Assembly (NCBI GenBank): GCA_029204225.1
Contig: CM055106.1
Location: 48,313,337-48,377,336, forward strand
DNA: 64,000 nucleotides
From: Diphasiastrum complanatum
Lineage: Eukaryota > Streptophyta > Lycopodiopsida > Lycopodiales > Lycopodiaceae
Direction: 5' to 3'
Shown here piece after piece: positions 1 through 10,477 of this stretch (the first letter of the stretch is position 1; every line of letters starts with the position of its first letter). The position numbers and the translations under genes were made by a program. The notes below the pieces were generated by a model that made no database searches, had not been told where the DNA came from, and was given only the letters and a program-made list of their open reading frames with translations.

Positions 1-196
1 TATCGCCACTATTTTTCAGCTCACTTCCGGTTGCGGTTACGAGGTATTTCTTACTTAGTTGTCCTTTTCGTTCATCTTACATTGCGAGTTCTATTGTGTC
101 TTTTTATTGGCGTGCCTGTTGTGATGACTTATGTCTTCTCCTTCAGTTCGTCCAATTGTTTAGCACATTTCTTTTCTCGCTTACTTTTTCTTCCTC

Positions 197-1985
197 ATGG
201 CTAGCTCACCCACTACACCTGCAAGTCATTCCGGACCTTTAGATGAACAATTTGCTGATATGCGTAACTCTCTTACTCTCCTCAGTAGTCATTTCGACCA
301 AATGATGACTGGTTTTACCACTCTACAGACCGGCTTTGCCACTATGTAGTCACAGATTGATTCCTTACAGCCACATGGACCTAGCAAAGCCCCTGTTCAT
401 TCATCATTTGGGTCTCCATTTGGACTTCCATCCTCGTCTACTTCCTTTGGTGGTGGGCCTCATTTTCCACCTAATCCACCACCCGGTTTTCCATGACATC
501 TAGCTCCTGAGCCACATTTGTGCTCGAGATTTTCGTGATCGGGTACAGCTTGCCACCTATTCTGGTTCCTCTGACGGGAACTTGTTAGAGAATTGGTTTG
601 CAAAGCTTGATACTTATTTTCAGATTTACCCTAAGATTGATCCTCAGAAGATCCAGTTAGCTGCCTTACATTTAGATGGACATGCTGCCACTTGGTGGCG
701 AGTCTACCGACTTGACCCTGGTCAGGACGGTCTCCAGTTATGGCCTACCTTTCGTCGTGATCTTCGTCATGCTATGATTGACCCTCAGTGGCTGAGCCAC
801 CAGCGTGATATATTCCGTAGTCTTACTCAGACTGGTGATCTTTCTTCCTATACAGATCAGTTTATGGACCTTTCCTACCTCTTTACAGATCTTCAGCCCA
901 CCGAGCTTATTTCTCACTACATTGATGGACTTCGTGGTGCTCTACGATACGATGTCTCTTCTTTCCGTCCACCCACACTTGTTGAGGCCATGTCCCTTGC
1001 TAGTACTTTACAGCATAAGTACCCTGATCCTGCTCCCTTTCGTTTTTTCCGACCCCGTCCATCTCTTTCACCTCTACCATCTCCGGCCCCATCTGCCCCA
1101 TCCACTATCGTCCCGACCTCTTCTCTTACTTCTCCTGCTCCTCGCCCTCCGCCTCCTCGTCCTGCTTTTGTCCGACGTTACACGTCTGCAGAGTTTGCTG
1201 ACATTCAGCAGAAGTGTCTTTGCTTTCGTTGTAAGAGTCCTGACCACATTGCCCATGATTGCCGCCAGCCCCTGCCTACTTCTACTGCTATTTTCTACCA
1301 TGAGGGCACTACCCCAGAGGAGTCCGACATCTACATTCATATATCTGATGAGCCTTATCTATCTCCTGAGTCTTCTACTGATTTACTTCCTGCTACTTGC
1401 CATGCTCAGCTTGCTTATGCTACCTGGACAGGGTGCCCCGGTCCTCGCTCCATTCGGCTACGTGTGTGCATTACTGGTCATGAGTATATTGCTTTAGTTG
1501 ATACCGGCAGCACTCATTCCTTTATCAGCAGTTATGTTCTCAGCCGGATATGCGCTTCACCTATTCCTGCTCCACAGCCTCTCACAGTCGAGGTTGCCAG
1601 TTCTCACTCATTTCCTAGTTCTCAGATGTTTCAGGGATTATCCTACCACATTAGTGATTTTTCTGGACAGACAGATCTTTATATCATTCCTATGGAGCGC
1701 TATGACCTTATCCTTGGTGCTGATTGGTTTGTTTTATTGGGAGTGGTTACTTTGGACATGGCTCAGCAAACATTGACATTTGTTCATGATGCAGTGACCC
1801 ACTCACTTGCTAGTATTGATTTTCAGGCAGATTTCCAGCTGATCAGCAGGAAGCAGTTTATTCGCAGCCTACCTAAGGCTCATTGTGCAGCTTTATTATG
1901 TGTTCAGTGTGTTGTAGCAGATTCTCCAGTGACTACCTCTCCTCCAGCAGTCGTTCCTCAGGTGATCTCTGACTTATTACATTAG
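197..1985 (+). pseudogene. gag-protease of the first gypsy element
   Basis: Structural polyprotein plus aspartic protease of a Ty3/gypsy element. The likely start is the ATG at 197 (MASSPTTPAS...), whose frame meets TAG at 347 and TGA near 494. A frameshift before 522 then moves the coding into the frame that stays open to 1985. That stretch contains the capsid-like region (LENWFAKLDTYF, ATWWR), a Pro/Ser-rich linker, a zinc knuckle CX2CX4HX4C around 1220-1262 (CFRCKSPDHIAHDC) and the protease active site DTGS at 1500-1511. The TAG at 1983 separates it from the RT. In this family gag and pol are normally one frame or joined by a programmed shift, so the stop is probably decay. Confidence 0.88.
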
Positions 1986-3227
1986 TATGCATTTGTCTTT
2001 TCAGAACCTACGACGCTACCACCATTACGTGATGTGAACCACCATATTGATTTGCGTCCTGGTTCTACTCCTCCCTCTCGGCCTCCTTACCGTATGTCTA
2101 AGTCTGAGCGTGATGAGGTTGAGCTTCAGATTACTGCTTTACTAGATCAGGGCCTTATTGTTCCTAGTCACAGTCCTTTTGGTGCCCATGTTCTCCTTGT
2201 CAGTAAGAAAGATGGTTCCAAACGCCTCTGCATTGATTATCGTGCCCTCAATAAGTTGACCATCCGTAACCAGTATCCTATTCCTCACATGGATGATCTC
2301 TTTGACCAGTTAGGCACCTCTCATCTTTTCTCTAAGATAGACTTACGTTCCGGCTATCACCAGATTAGGATGCATCCTTCGGACGAACACAAGACTGTGT
2401 TTCGTACCCATCTTGGTTTGTATGAGTTTTGTGTTCTTCCTTTTGGTGTTACTAATGGTCCACCTACATTCCAGAATGTGATGAATAACATCATGCATCC
2501 TCTCCTTGGTCATTGTGTTCTAGTTTATTTTGATGATATTCTTGTTTTTAGTAAGACTCTTGATGAGCATGTGTTACATCTTTTATCTGTTTTTCAATTG
2601 CTTGTTTATCACCAGTTGTTTGCTAAACTTTCTAAGTGTTCCTTTGTTGTTGTTGAGATTGAGATTTTAGGATTTCTCATTTGTGATGGTCGTATTCGTT
2701 TGGACCCTCATAAGGTTCGGGCAATCGCTGATTGGCCTGTTCCCACAGATGTCCACCATGTTCGTATGTTTCTTGGTCTCGCTACTCACCTTCGTCGTCC
2801 TGTTCCTCACTTTGCCACTTTGGTTCTCCCTCTTCATGCCCTTTTGAAGAAGTCTAGTGCTTTTGTTTGGACTTTTGATTGTCAGTTCGCCTTTGACACT
2901 CTTCGTCGTGCTGTTGTGGAGGCCTCTGTCCTGTGTTTACCACAGTTTGATCAGAAATTTATTGTTGAGACCGATGCTAGTAATGTTGGTTTGGGTGCCT
3001 TGCTTCATCAGTCTCAGTGTATTATTGCTTATGAGTCGCGTCGTTTACGCTCTTATGAGCAACGTTATTCTGTCCATGAGAAAGAGATTCTTGCCATTAT
3101 CTATGCTCTTAAGAAGTGGCACCATTACCTGTACCGTGTTCCTTTTGATATCGTTACTGATCATCAGTCCTTACGTTATCTCTTCTCCCAGCGTGATCTT
3201 AGTGATCGTCAGTTTCGTTGGTTGTAG
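1986..3227 (+). pseudogene. Reverse transcriptase-RNase H of the first gypsy element
   Basis: This region copies element RNA to DNA and removes the RNA strand. From about 2034 it reads through the N-terminal RT segment (HHIDLRPGSTPP, SPFGAHVLLVSKKDGS), the fingers and palm (RLCIDYRALNKLTI, KIDLRSGYHQIRM) and the catalytic YFDD box at 2526-2537. RNase H follows, with its first aspartate in ETDASNVGLGALL and later VTDHQSLRYLF. The RT-RNase H core is intact over almost 400 codons and stops at TAG 3225-3227 just after QFRWL, in the usual RNase H-integrase linker. The frame continues after that stop, so one nonsense change separates it from the integrase. Confidence 0.92.
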
Positions 3228-4874
3228 TTTTTACAATCTTTTGATTTTTCTATTTTGTATCGTCCTGGTCGTGCTAACACTGCTGCTGACGCATTGTCTA
3301 GACTTCCTGCTTTATTGAATACCCTTGTTGCCACGATCCCTTCCTGGTTTGATGGTCTTCCATCTGCTTATCTTACATGTTTTGATTTTCGTGATGTTTA
3401 TAGTTCTGCTCCACCTATGTCGTCTTCACCTCATCAGGCTTATTCCATTGTTGACCACCGTCTTTATCATTATGGTTATCTTTGTATTCCTAGTTCTTTG
3501 GGTATCCGTTCTCAGTTGTTGTCGGATGCTCATTCATCCCCAGTTGGGGGTCATTTTGGTTTTCAGAAGTCTTATGCTCGTCTTAAGGATCATTTCTATT
3601 GGCCATCCTTAGGAAAGAGCTTGTTGTACTTATTTGTACCTGTCCTTTCTACTTACGTAATAAGTACTCCCGTGCTAAGTCCGCTGGTTTGCTTCAGAGT
3701 TGGCCTATTCCTCATCCAGTGGACTGATATTTCTATGGACTTCATCATTGGCCTTTCCCGCACCCGCCATGGTCACGATTCATGTATGGTGGTAGTTGAC
3801 AGGTTCTCGAAACAGGCACATTTCATACCCGTCCGCAGTACTATCACAGTAGAGCAGTGTGCACGCTTGTTCCTTTCAGAGATATTTTGCCTACATGGGT
3901 TTCCTCGTACTATCCTTTCTGATCGGGATAGTAAGTTTACATCATTGTTCTGGACAGAGCTTATGCGTATATTGGATGTACAGCTCTTTATGGGGTCTGC
4001 TTATCATTCTACTTCTGATGGGCAGTCTGAGGTCCTTAACAGGATCCTTGAGGATTATTTGCGCCATTTTGTTACTCCTTCAGGGAAGGATTGGGATCAG
4101 CACTTATGTTTGGCAGAGTATAGCTATAACAGCTCTGTTAGTACCAGCACCGGCGTTGCACCATTTTTATTATCTCATGGTTATGCACCTCTTTTACCTG
4201 GTATTTCTCTTCCTCCCGAGGATACACCTGTGACACTGTCTTCATTTCTATCAAGTGCTCGCGAGCTTATTCTCCAGGCCAGTTCCCATTTGCAGCAGGT
4301 CCAGCAGCGTTATCAGGCTTCAGTTGATCGTCATCGACGTCATGTTGAGTTTCATGTTGGTGATATGGTATATCTACGCCTACGGTTTGCACGTCATTAT
4401 TTTATTCAGGGCCATGCTTCTACTGAGAAGCTTGCACCACGTTATTATAGGCCTTATTGTATATTGGAGGTTCTTAGTCCAGTTACATATCGTCTTTAGC
4501 TTCCTGCTTCCACACGTGCCTGTGATATATTCCATGTCAGTTTATTACGTGCTCCTATTGAGGATGATGCTCCTCGTGATGCTGAGTTTCCTACTACACC
4601 GGATCTCTTTCCTTTAGTACTTGCTGCTATCCTTCAGGTGCGTTTGCATCATAGTCGACGCCGCGAACAGATTCAATTCCTAGTCCAGTGCGATGGTCGT
4701 CCTGTTGAGGAGGCCACATGGGAGCCTATTGATGTCTATTATCATACACCGTCACTTGCGGATCAGGCTCGTGCTCTTGTCGCACTTGTTGCTTCCTCTA
4801 CATCAATTGTTGCTCCAGTTGTTACTACACCAGATGCTGTTCCAGTTGATCCTCCAGGGCTTGTTGTTACTTGA
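3228..4874 (+). pseudogene. Integrase and chromodomain of the first gypsy element
   Basis: Integrase inserts the cDNA, and the chromodomain is expected to steer insertion to particular chromatin. Visible parts are the H2-C2 zinc region start (HSSPVGGHFGFQK), the DDE core (DISMDFIIGL, LSDRDSKFTS, TSDGQSEVLNRI), the C-terminal GPY-like region (LAPRYYRPYCILEV) and, after the TAG at 4497, a chromodomain of the form QFLVQCDGRPVEEATWEPI at about 4672-4728. Between 3612 and 3735 the open frame reads nonsense, while the family-like residues (RNKYSRAKSAGLLQSWPIP) lie in another frame. A pair of compensating indels has therefore destroyed the zinc-binding cysteines. All three core acidic residues remain. 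Confidence 0.9.
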
Positions 4875-4920
4875 TCCAGTCCTTTATGGCAGTTGGGTCT
4901 TATTTTTGTGTCGGGGAGAG

Positions 4921-5300
4921 TTATGGACTTGGCTCATTACATTCGCCATGTCCATTTACATTTACTTTACTTTATGCATAGGCAGGCTTTGGGCCCTTTT
5001 TTATTTATTATTGACATTTAGACCATATTATTGGCCTTGGGCCCTATGATTCACTATATTGGTTATTTGGTCATATTACTGAGAGTGGGGGCCTTCTTGG
5101 AGGGCGCACTATTTTCCCTCTCAGTTTGGCCCTAGCCACTGGAAGCTTCCTTTTAGGGCTTCCTCTTGGCTATAAGTAGGGATTATGTGTCATTTGTTAC
5201 TTGGCTTATGATATGATCTCCTTCTTTGGTCTCTTTAAGCTTTCTCTCTCCTGCTTTCTAGGGTTAAGTCTTGCTTATGTGATGCTTTCATAGACTAAAT
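4921..5300 (+). repeat. Probable 3' LTR of the first gypsy element
   Basis: A purine run (CGGGGAGAG, 4912-4920) lies about 40 bases past the chromodomain stop, the expected place for the polypurine tract, so the LTR should begin at about 4921. The tail carries a TATA-like promoter and ends before the opposite-strand element whose last stop is at 5322. The right boundary is not fixed because the 5' LTR lies outside the window and no terminal inverted repeat is clear. Confidence 0.55.
5171..5178 (+). promoter_or_regulatory. TATA-like box in the 3' LTR
   Basis: TATAAGTA sits inside the LTR-like tail, with a pyrimidine-rich stretch about 50-80 bases further on, the arrangement expected of a U3 promoter and R region. 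Function is inferred from position only. Confidence 0.4.
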
Positions 5301-5321
5301 CTAGATCAACCGTGGCTACGT

Positions 5322-5945
5322 TCATAACTTTATGCTACTATGGTGTGACCTAAAACAAGTTCTAGATAGCTCATGGCTCATTAGCTGATGTAATTGGGCT
5401 AGGAGTTGGAGATTCTCTAGACCTACTTGGTTTATCAGACTTCTGATCCATCGAACTCCATACCATGCTTGGGATTTTAGGACTGTCCATAGCTCCGCAG
5501 CAATGGTTATGGGCGAAATGACTACCCTACCTGGCTCACATTGCCAGTAATGATCGTGGTCGTAGGCTATCGCAGCTAGACTATCAGCATGTTGGTTTTG
5601 TGCTCGTGGAATATCCATCCATTCGACGTGGAAAAACTCTCTAGTGTATTCGTTGATGGCAATTGCATAGGCCTGTAAGATCCTGCTTTTGAGTCGGTAT
5701 ACGCTTGTCATACCTTGGATTAGGAGTTGTGAATCTCCCATAATTTGGAGGTTGCCTATAGTTTGCGCAACTCGCATGGTCATTTGTAGACCAATTAGAA
5801 GGGCTTTGTATTCGATAGTGTTGTTCGTGAATCCTTTCCCTAATAGGACTCCTATACTGGCTTGTTCAGTTCCATTGGGATTTTGCAATACTGCCCCTAT
5901 GGCACCTTCTCAAATGTCTACAGCCTCCGCCTACCATCAATGTAT
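5322..5945 (-). pseudogene. Second (archaeal-type) RNase H of the Tat-like element
   Basis: This is a type I RNase H of the kind fused to Tat-lineage elements, where it is thought to replace the decayed original RNase H. In the main frame (to 5888) I see GVLLGKGFTNNTIEYKALL with the catalytic Glu, MGDSQLLIQG with the second Asp, and HVEWMDIPRAQNQHADSLA with the last Asp. The first Asp (YIDG) lies upstream near 5937 in another frame, so the start is frameshifted. The domain follows the integrase, separated by about 230 bases that contain a short linker-like segment. The more familiar arrangement in this lineage is before the integrase. Confidence 0.8.
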
Positions 5946-6181
5946 ATGTCCCAAGTTCCATATCACAACAATAATCTTTTTGTATTTTTCTCGATTTTAT
6001 GAAATTTTGTATGGGTTTTTCGCACCCTTCCGTTCAGCGTATATGTACAGGGTCACTAGGGCTACTTTTGATTCTTTGAGTGTTCCCAGTATTCGTGATG
6101 CTTCTAGGTCGTTCACTCCGATACCTGAAAAGGTGAACTGGAAAAGGTGTTACATACTGTATAGGCGACTTTGGCTTCTCT

Positions 6182-7276
6182 TTAACTACGGTAAGCTTTT
6201 ATCTTGTTTATGTTGGTTCGGTGCTTAAAAATTTCACCGTTTAACTCTACTAGCTTAACCGTGTTATTTTCATACAGTTTCACTATTACATATGGACCGT
6301 TCCAGCATGGCCCCAACTTTTGAGGCATCAGCTCGTGTCTAGCGTCATGGAACAACACTAACTGCCCCTGCCTAAACTGGTAATCGCGCATGTTCCTATC
6401 GTGAATATCCTTCATGCGTCTTTTGTGGGTTTCTTGGTGATTTAAAGCAGCTATCCGGTGCTCATCCAGGTCTTGTAAAGTGTCCAGTCGGTGCTGTATT
6501 GATTCTTTCTCTCCTAGGTCATGCTTCATGGCAAACCGCAAGGATGGGAGCTCTATTTCTATTGGAAGTACACATTCTTGGCCATACACTAGAAAAAAGG
6601 ACGTGTGGTTGGTACTGGTCTTATAGGTGGCATTATACGCCCACAATGCCGAGTACAGTTTTTTGTCCCAATCCCTCTGTCGATCTGATACGGTTTTCCT
6701 TAGGATTCCTACCAGTTGTTTGTTCGTGCTCTCAGCCTGACCATTGGCTTGCGGGTGGTAGGGTGTGCTTTTCCGGTGCTTGATTGTCAACTGATCGGTC
6801 AAAGTTTTGTTTAGGAAATGGGTACCCCTGTCAGAGATGAGTTCTCTGGGTGTACTGAACCGGCCTATCACCTGTTCTAGTAAGAACCAGGCGGTTTCTT
6901 TTGCATTGTCTTTGGCCACAACCCGTGCCTCGGCCCACTTTGTGAAATAGTCATTGGCCACTATGATATAATGTTTTCGGCTAGATGAAGCTGGGTGTAT
7001 TGGGCCAACGAAGTCGATGCCCCATTTTTCAAAGGGGAGACATGCCTGTATTGGAACTAACGATCGCACCCTATTATCCGTCTTGTCAACTTGTTGATAG
7101 GTGTCGCAGTTCCGGGCATGTAAATGAGCATCTTGGAATAGTGTCGGCCACCAATAACCCGCCCTCAAAACTTTTTGCCCTGTGAGTTGGCTGGCAAATT
7201 GGCCCCCACAAGCAGAATCGTGACACTCCTCTAGTATAAATTTGGCTTCCTCAGGAATGACGCATCTTCGATACAA
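6182..7276 (-). pseudogene. Integrase of the Tat-like element
   Basis: An integrase of 364 codons without internal stops. The N-terminal zinc region is damaged: ECHDSACGGQF has Gln where His is normal, and CDTYQQ has Tyr for the second Cys. The catalytic core is well kept, with WGIDFVGPIHPA, ELISDRGTHFLN and HPQANGQAESTNKQL supplying the D, D and E. It then runs through KRRMKDIHDRNMRDYQFRQGQLV and ends with the conserved KLGPCWNGPYVIVKLYENN segment. No chromodomain follows, as expected for the Tat/Athila branch. Only about 70 bases separate it from the RNase H upstream, so there is no room for another domain between them. Confidence 0.9.
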
Positions 7277-7345
7277 CCCTTCTACACCCCGTCTATATAG
7301 TGTGCCCCCTATTAAAGCGAACTTTAGGGCTTGTAGACGTAGCTT

Positions 7346-8320
7346 TCATTTTTCTGGAATCGTCATACTGCTCGGTGTCTCTAATGTAGATAGGTAGGTT
7401 GCTAAAGTTGTATACCACTCAGGAATTGTGTCAACGTCTACTCTCAAAAGTTCTCTTAAGTGATCAGTCTCCCACTCATCGTCTGTTTCAGTAACCCCTC
7501 CCAGCTCGCAAATACAATTGTTTAATCCCTGCAGTTTAAGCGGCTTGCTTTGGAGGGTGTAGTCAAACTCTTGAAGGGAGATTATCCACTTCATTAAGTG
7601 CTCAAGAGGTTCTAGTTTATTCATCATCAAGGTGACTGCAGTACTCTTGGTAAAGAAAGTCACTTTCCGATGCAATAGGTAATGCCTTAGTTTGGCGGCA
7701 GCGTAAGCTATCCCCAAACAAATTTTCTCAGCCTTACTATAATTAAGTTCGGCTTTGTTTAGTTTTCTCCGTATAAAAATAATAGGGTGATATTTTTTGT
7801 CCCAAATCTGGGCCAGGCAACAGTTTATGCACGTGTCCGTGGTGCTTGTAAAAATGAAGAACTCCCTGTCGTACATAGGTGGTTTTAATATTGGAACGTT
7901 AGCCAAAGCTACTTTTAATTCCTGAAAAGTCTTCTCATATGCCTCATCCCAGGTCCACTCCACGTTGGTTTTCAATAAGCCAGTCATCTGGTGAGTATGC
8001 GTGGCATAGACCATCACATATCTTTTGTAATAACTGCTCAAGACTAAGAAGGTTTGAAGTTGGGACACCGTAGTTGGTGCCATCATGGCTAGGAGCAAAG
8101 CTATTTTCTGGATCAGTTGCCATGCCGTACTTGCTAATGACATGTCCTAATAGTACCCCGTAAGGAACTCCGAATAGGCAGTTGTTAGCATTCAAGGCTA
8201 TACAGGCTATTGCGCACTTCTGAAAACACTTCTCTAGCATGGTGAGATGTTCTGTGACAGTGGTTGCCCCACAAAGGTCATCTATAAAATTTTTGAGATT
8301 TTCGTCTAAGATATCCTTCT
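7346..8320 (-). pseudogene. RT end and degenerate RNase H of the Tat-like element
   Basis: Two overlapping frames carry this part. In the first (about 8320-8150) the RT palm box FIDDL is followed by EHLTMLEKCFQKC and CLFGVPYGVLLGHVISKYG. After a frameshift near 8130 the second frame continues with SQLQTFLVLSSYYKRYV, the connection region and the first RNase H (FFIFTSTTDTCINCCLAQ, IRRKLNKAELNYSKAEK, KLRHYLLHRKV). The first RNase H aspartate is replaced (FTSTT instead of a TDA-type motif). This fits a lineage in which the original RNase H has lost activity and a second one is present. Confidence 0.85.
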
Positions 8321-8689
8321 TATCGGACTTTAGCAAACCTCTCGAAATATATACATACGCGTCGAACTTTGCTATTGGGGCCGTGCTGATGCAAGATGGA
8401 AAACCTGTTGCATATTTTTCAAAAAAAATTGAGTGACGTAGAGCGACGATGGCCAACTCATGAAAAAGAAATGGTCGCAGTAGTTCAAGTAGTGGAGCAT
8501 TGGAGACATTACGTGGCAGGAAAACCCTTTAAGGCGTTCACTGATAATGTATCACTCAAGAACTTCTCATCCCAAGGTATGCTCACGCCAAAGCAAATGC
8601 GATGGCAAAACTTTCTCTCAAAATTTAATATAGATATTGTACACACAACGGGAAAGAACAATGTGGCGGCATACACACTAAGTAGATAG
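8305..8689 (+). pseudogene. RNase H of the truncated chromovirus
   Basis: RNase H of a chromovirus in two overlapping frames. LEIYTYASNFAIGAVLMQDGKPVAY carries the start of the domain, and after a frameshift near 8400-8430 comes RRWPTHEKEMVAVVQVVEHWRHY and KPFKAFTDNVSLKNF. The first catalytic Asp, normally in TDAS, is Tyr here (TYAS). The domain ends with GKNNVAAYTLSR, the usual RNase H-integrase linker (normally ADALSR), followed by TAG at 8687. Confidence 0.88.
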
Positions 8690-8698
8690 GAACACTTA

Positions 8699-10234
8699 AT
8701 GGCAACGGTGACAACTCAGGTGACTGGCCTACTCCAAGAGATCAGAGAGAATTATGGTGCATATGCGTTAGCGAAGGACTCAATGATCGAATTCCAGCTG
8801 GGAAAGCCTCATAAATATTTCACTTGGAAAGATCAAATGATTGTTTATAAACAACGTAGAATATATGTCCCAGACAACATCAATCTGAGGAAGAAAGTCT
8901 TACGAGAACATCATGATGTACTAGCCGCCGGACATGCAGGGGTGAATCGCATGCATGAACTTCTCAAAAGAGGCTTCTATTGGCCAGGTATGTGGGCAGA
9001 CGTTGAATCCTATGTGCAAACATGCCCGACATGTCAACAAGTGAAGGTGGAACCGCTAGCTCCAGCAGGACTACTCCAACCATTACCGGTACCAGCATAT
9101 CCATGGGATTCGGTGAGCATGGATTTTATTGTTCAACTACCACGGTGCCAAGGCTTCGACTCAATTTATGTGGTGGTTGACCGCTTTTCAAAGCAAGTTC
9201 ATCTGGTACCAACTAAAAGTTCAGTGACAGCTGAAGAAGTGGCAAGGCTATTTTTCACATGTGTCTTCAAATACCATGGCCTACCTAGAACAATTATTTC
9301 TGACTGAGACACCAAGTTCGTTGGAAAGTTTTGGACTTGCCTATTTCACCTTATGGGAACTGGACTGAATTTCAGCACTGCATATCACCCTCACACAGAT
9401 GGGCAAACGGAACGAGTCAATCGACAGATTGAACAATATTTATGAAATTATGTCGCTTGGGACCAATCCGATTGGGTCAACTACTTGGATATCCTCGAGT
9501 TTGCACATAACAACCAAGTGAACAGATCTACTGGACGGGCACCCTTCGAGATAAGCAATGGTCGGCTATCAATTGTTCCAAGCTCTTTTCTTACAGGTGT
9601 GCAAGAAACCCCAGTACCCACTGTGGAGGAATTCATCAATGAGTGGCACACAAAGCTGACAGAGGTGAAGTCATTTTTAGAGCAGTCCCAAAGAAGTATG
9701 GCAGCTGACGTAAACCCACATCAACGAGAACTGGAATTTGAGGAAGGTGATCAAGTATGGCTGAACACAAAGAACATTGCGTTACCAAAAGGTTTCTCTC
9801 ATAAGTTCGTTCGACCTTATGCAGGACCATATTATGTCACCAAGAAGATCAACCCAGTGGCTTATCGATTGGCGCTGCCATGCAGCTTGGATATACACAA
9901 TGTGTTTCATATCTCATTACTCAAACGGTACAAACCAGATGAGCGATTTGATCGGCAACACGAACTCCGTCACCCACCAATGACACTTGATGATACAAAG
10001 AGACAGCTTGTACTAGAACAAATATTGACAAATAGAAAGCGAACTGGCGTGCAACGTGAATATCTAGTGAAGTGGCTACAGGCTCCACTCATTGAGGCTT
10101 CTTGGGAGTACGAAGACAAACTTAAGGAGGGAGCCCCTGAAGTACTTGTGGATTATCTGCAGAAGAGTCAACGCAATAGCCATTTTCCCAGATCGGCACA
10201 CAAAGCACTACCTGGCGGCATGCCTCCTGCATAA
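8699..10234 (+). pseudogene. Integrase and chromodomain of the truncated chromovirus
   Basis: The integrase contains an intact H2C2 zinc region (EHHDVLAAGHAGVNRMHELL and CPTCQQ), the core D residues (SVSMDFIVQL, TIISD), and the Glu in [10 protein letters not shown]. It then reads SHKFVRPYAGPYYV and NVFHISLLKRY, and ends in a chromodomain (REYLVKWLQAPLIEASWEYE, about 10057-10116). Two TGA codons at 9305-9307 and 9443-9445 interrupt the core. At both places the family has Arg, so both are consistent with CGA to TGA changes. Otherwise the frame is continuous to TAA at 10232. It was probably a working gene until fairly recently compared with the older gypsy debris at 47-49 kb. Confidence 0.9.
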
Positions 10235-10467
10235 ACACTCATGGCCAATTCTGAAGTTCAAGGAACTTCCAAGTATCTTTCTTAAGTTTGTCAATAAATC
10301 ACTAACAGCTTTACACAGGTTTTACGTAAGTGAACTTTATCTACACTTTTCCTGTGCCACTAACAATGTATCTTTTTAATTCAAAGTTGTTAAGGCCGGT
10401 GAATTGAGCCCGTGCCATATGTCCTAGGTCTAGTTCGGCCCTAATGAAGACATCCACTTTGTCAAAC

Positions 10468-10477
10468 GAGGGGAGGA
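10468..10477 (+). other. Polypurine tract before the 3' LTR
   Basis: GAGGGGAGGA stands directly before a TGTTGTAAAG sequence, the expected primer for plus-strand synthesis next to an LTR beginning with TG. Confidence 0.75.

Larger units (their letters stand above)
1..5300 (+). mobile_element. Degraded Ty3/gypsy chromovirus, 5' end cut by the window
   Basis: The domains run in gypsy order on the plus strand: gag with CCHC knuckle, aspartic protease, reverse transcriptase, RNase H, integrase and a C-terminal chromodomain, then a polypurine tract and an LTR-like tail. Integrase after RNase H places it in Ty3/gypsy, and the chromodomain places it among chromoviruses. The 5' LTR and PBS are not in the window, since bases 1-196 do not match the 3' LTR. 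The reading frame is broken by five nonsense codons (347, 494, 1983, 3225, 4497) and by frameshifts near 500-522 and between 3612 and 3735. The copy is non-autonomous. Confidence 0.93.
5301..8325 (-). mobile_element. Tat-like Ty3/gypsy fragment, truncated in RT, two RNase H domains
   Basis: Reading the minus strand (descending coordinates) the order is end of RT, degenerate RNase H, integrase, then a second archaeal/bacterial-style RNase H. Two RNase H domains are characteristic of the plant Tat lineage of Ty3/gypsy. Gag, protease and most of RT are missing: similarity begins just before the FIDD box near 8310, where it abuts a plus-strand element. No LTR was recognised at either side. Several frameshifts make it a fossil. 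Confidence 0.82.

Noticed and set aside
1-196. Possible 5' LTR of the first gypsy element
   Set aside because: No match to the 3' LTR region at 4921-5300 and no primer-binding site was found; treated as leader, with the LTR upstream of the window.
805-1776. Leu-rich plus-strand frames overlapping gag-protease
   Set aside because: Shadow frames of the gag-protease coding sequence; hydrophobicity comes from the T-rich third positions of the real frame.
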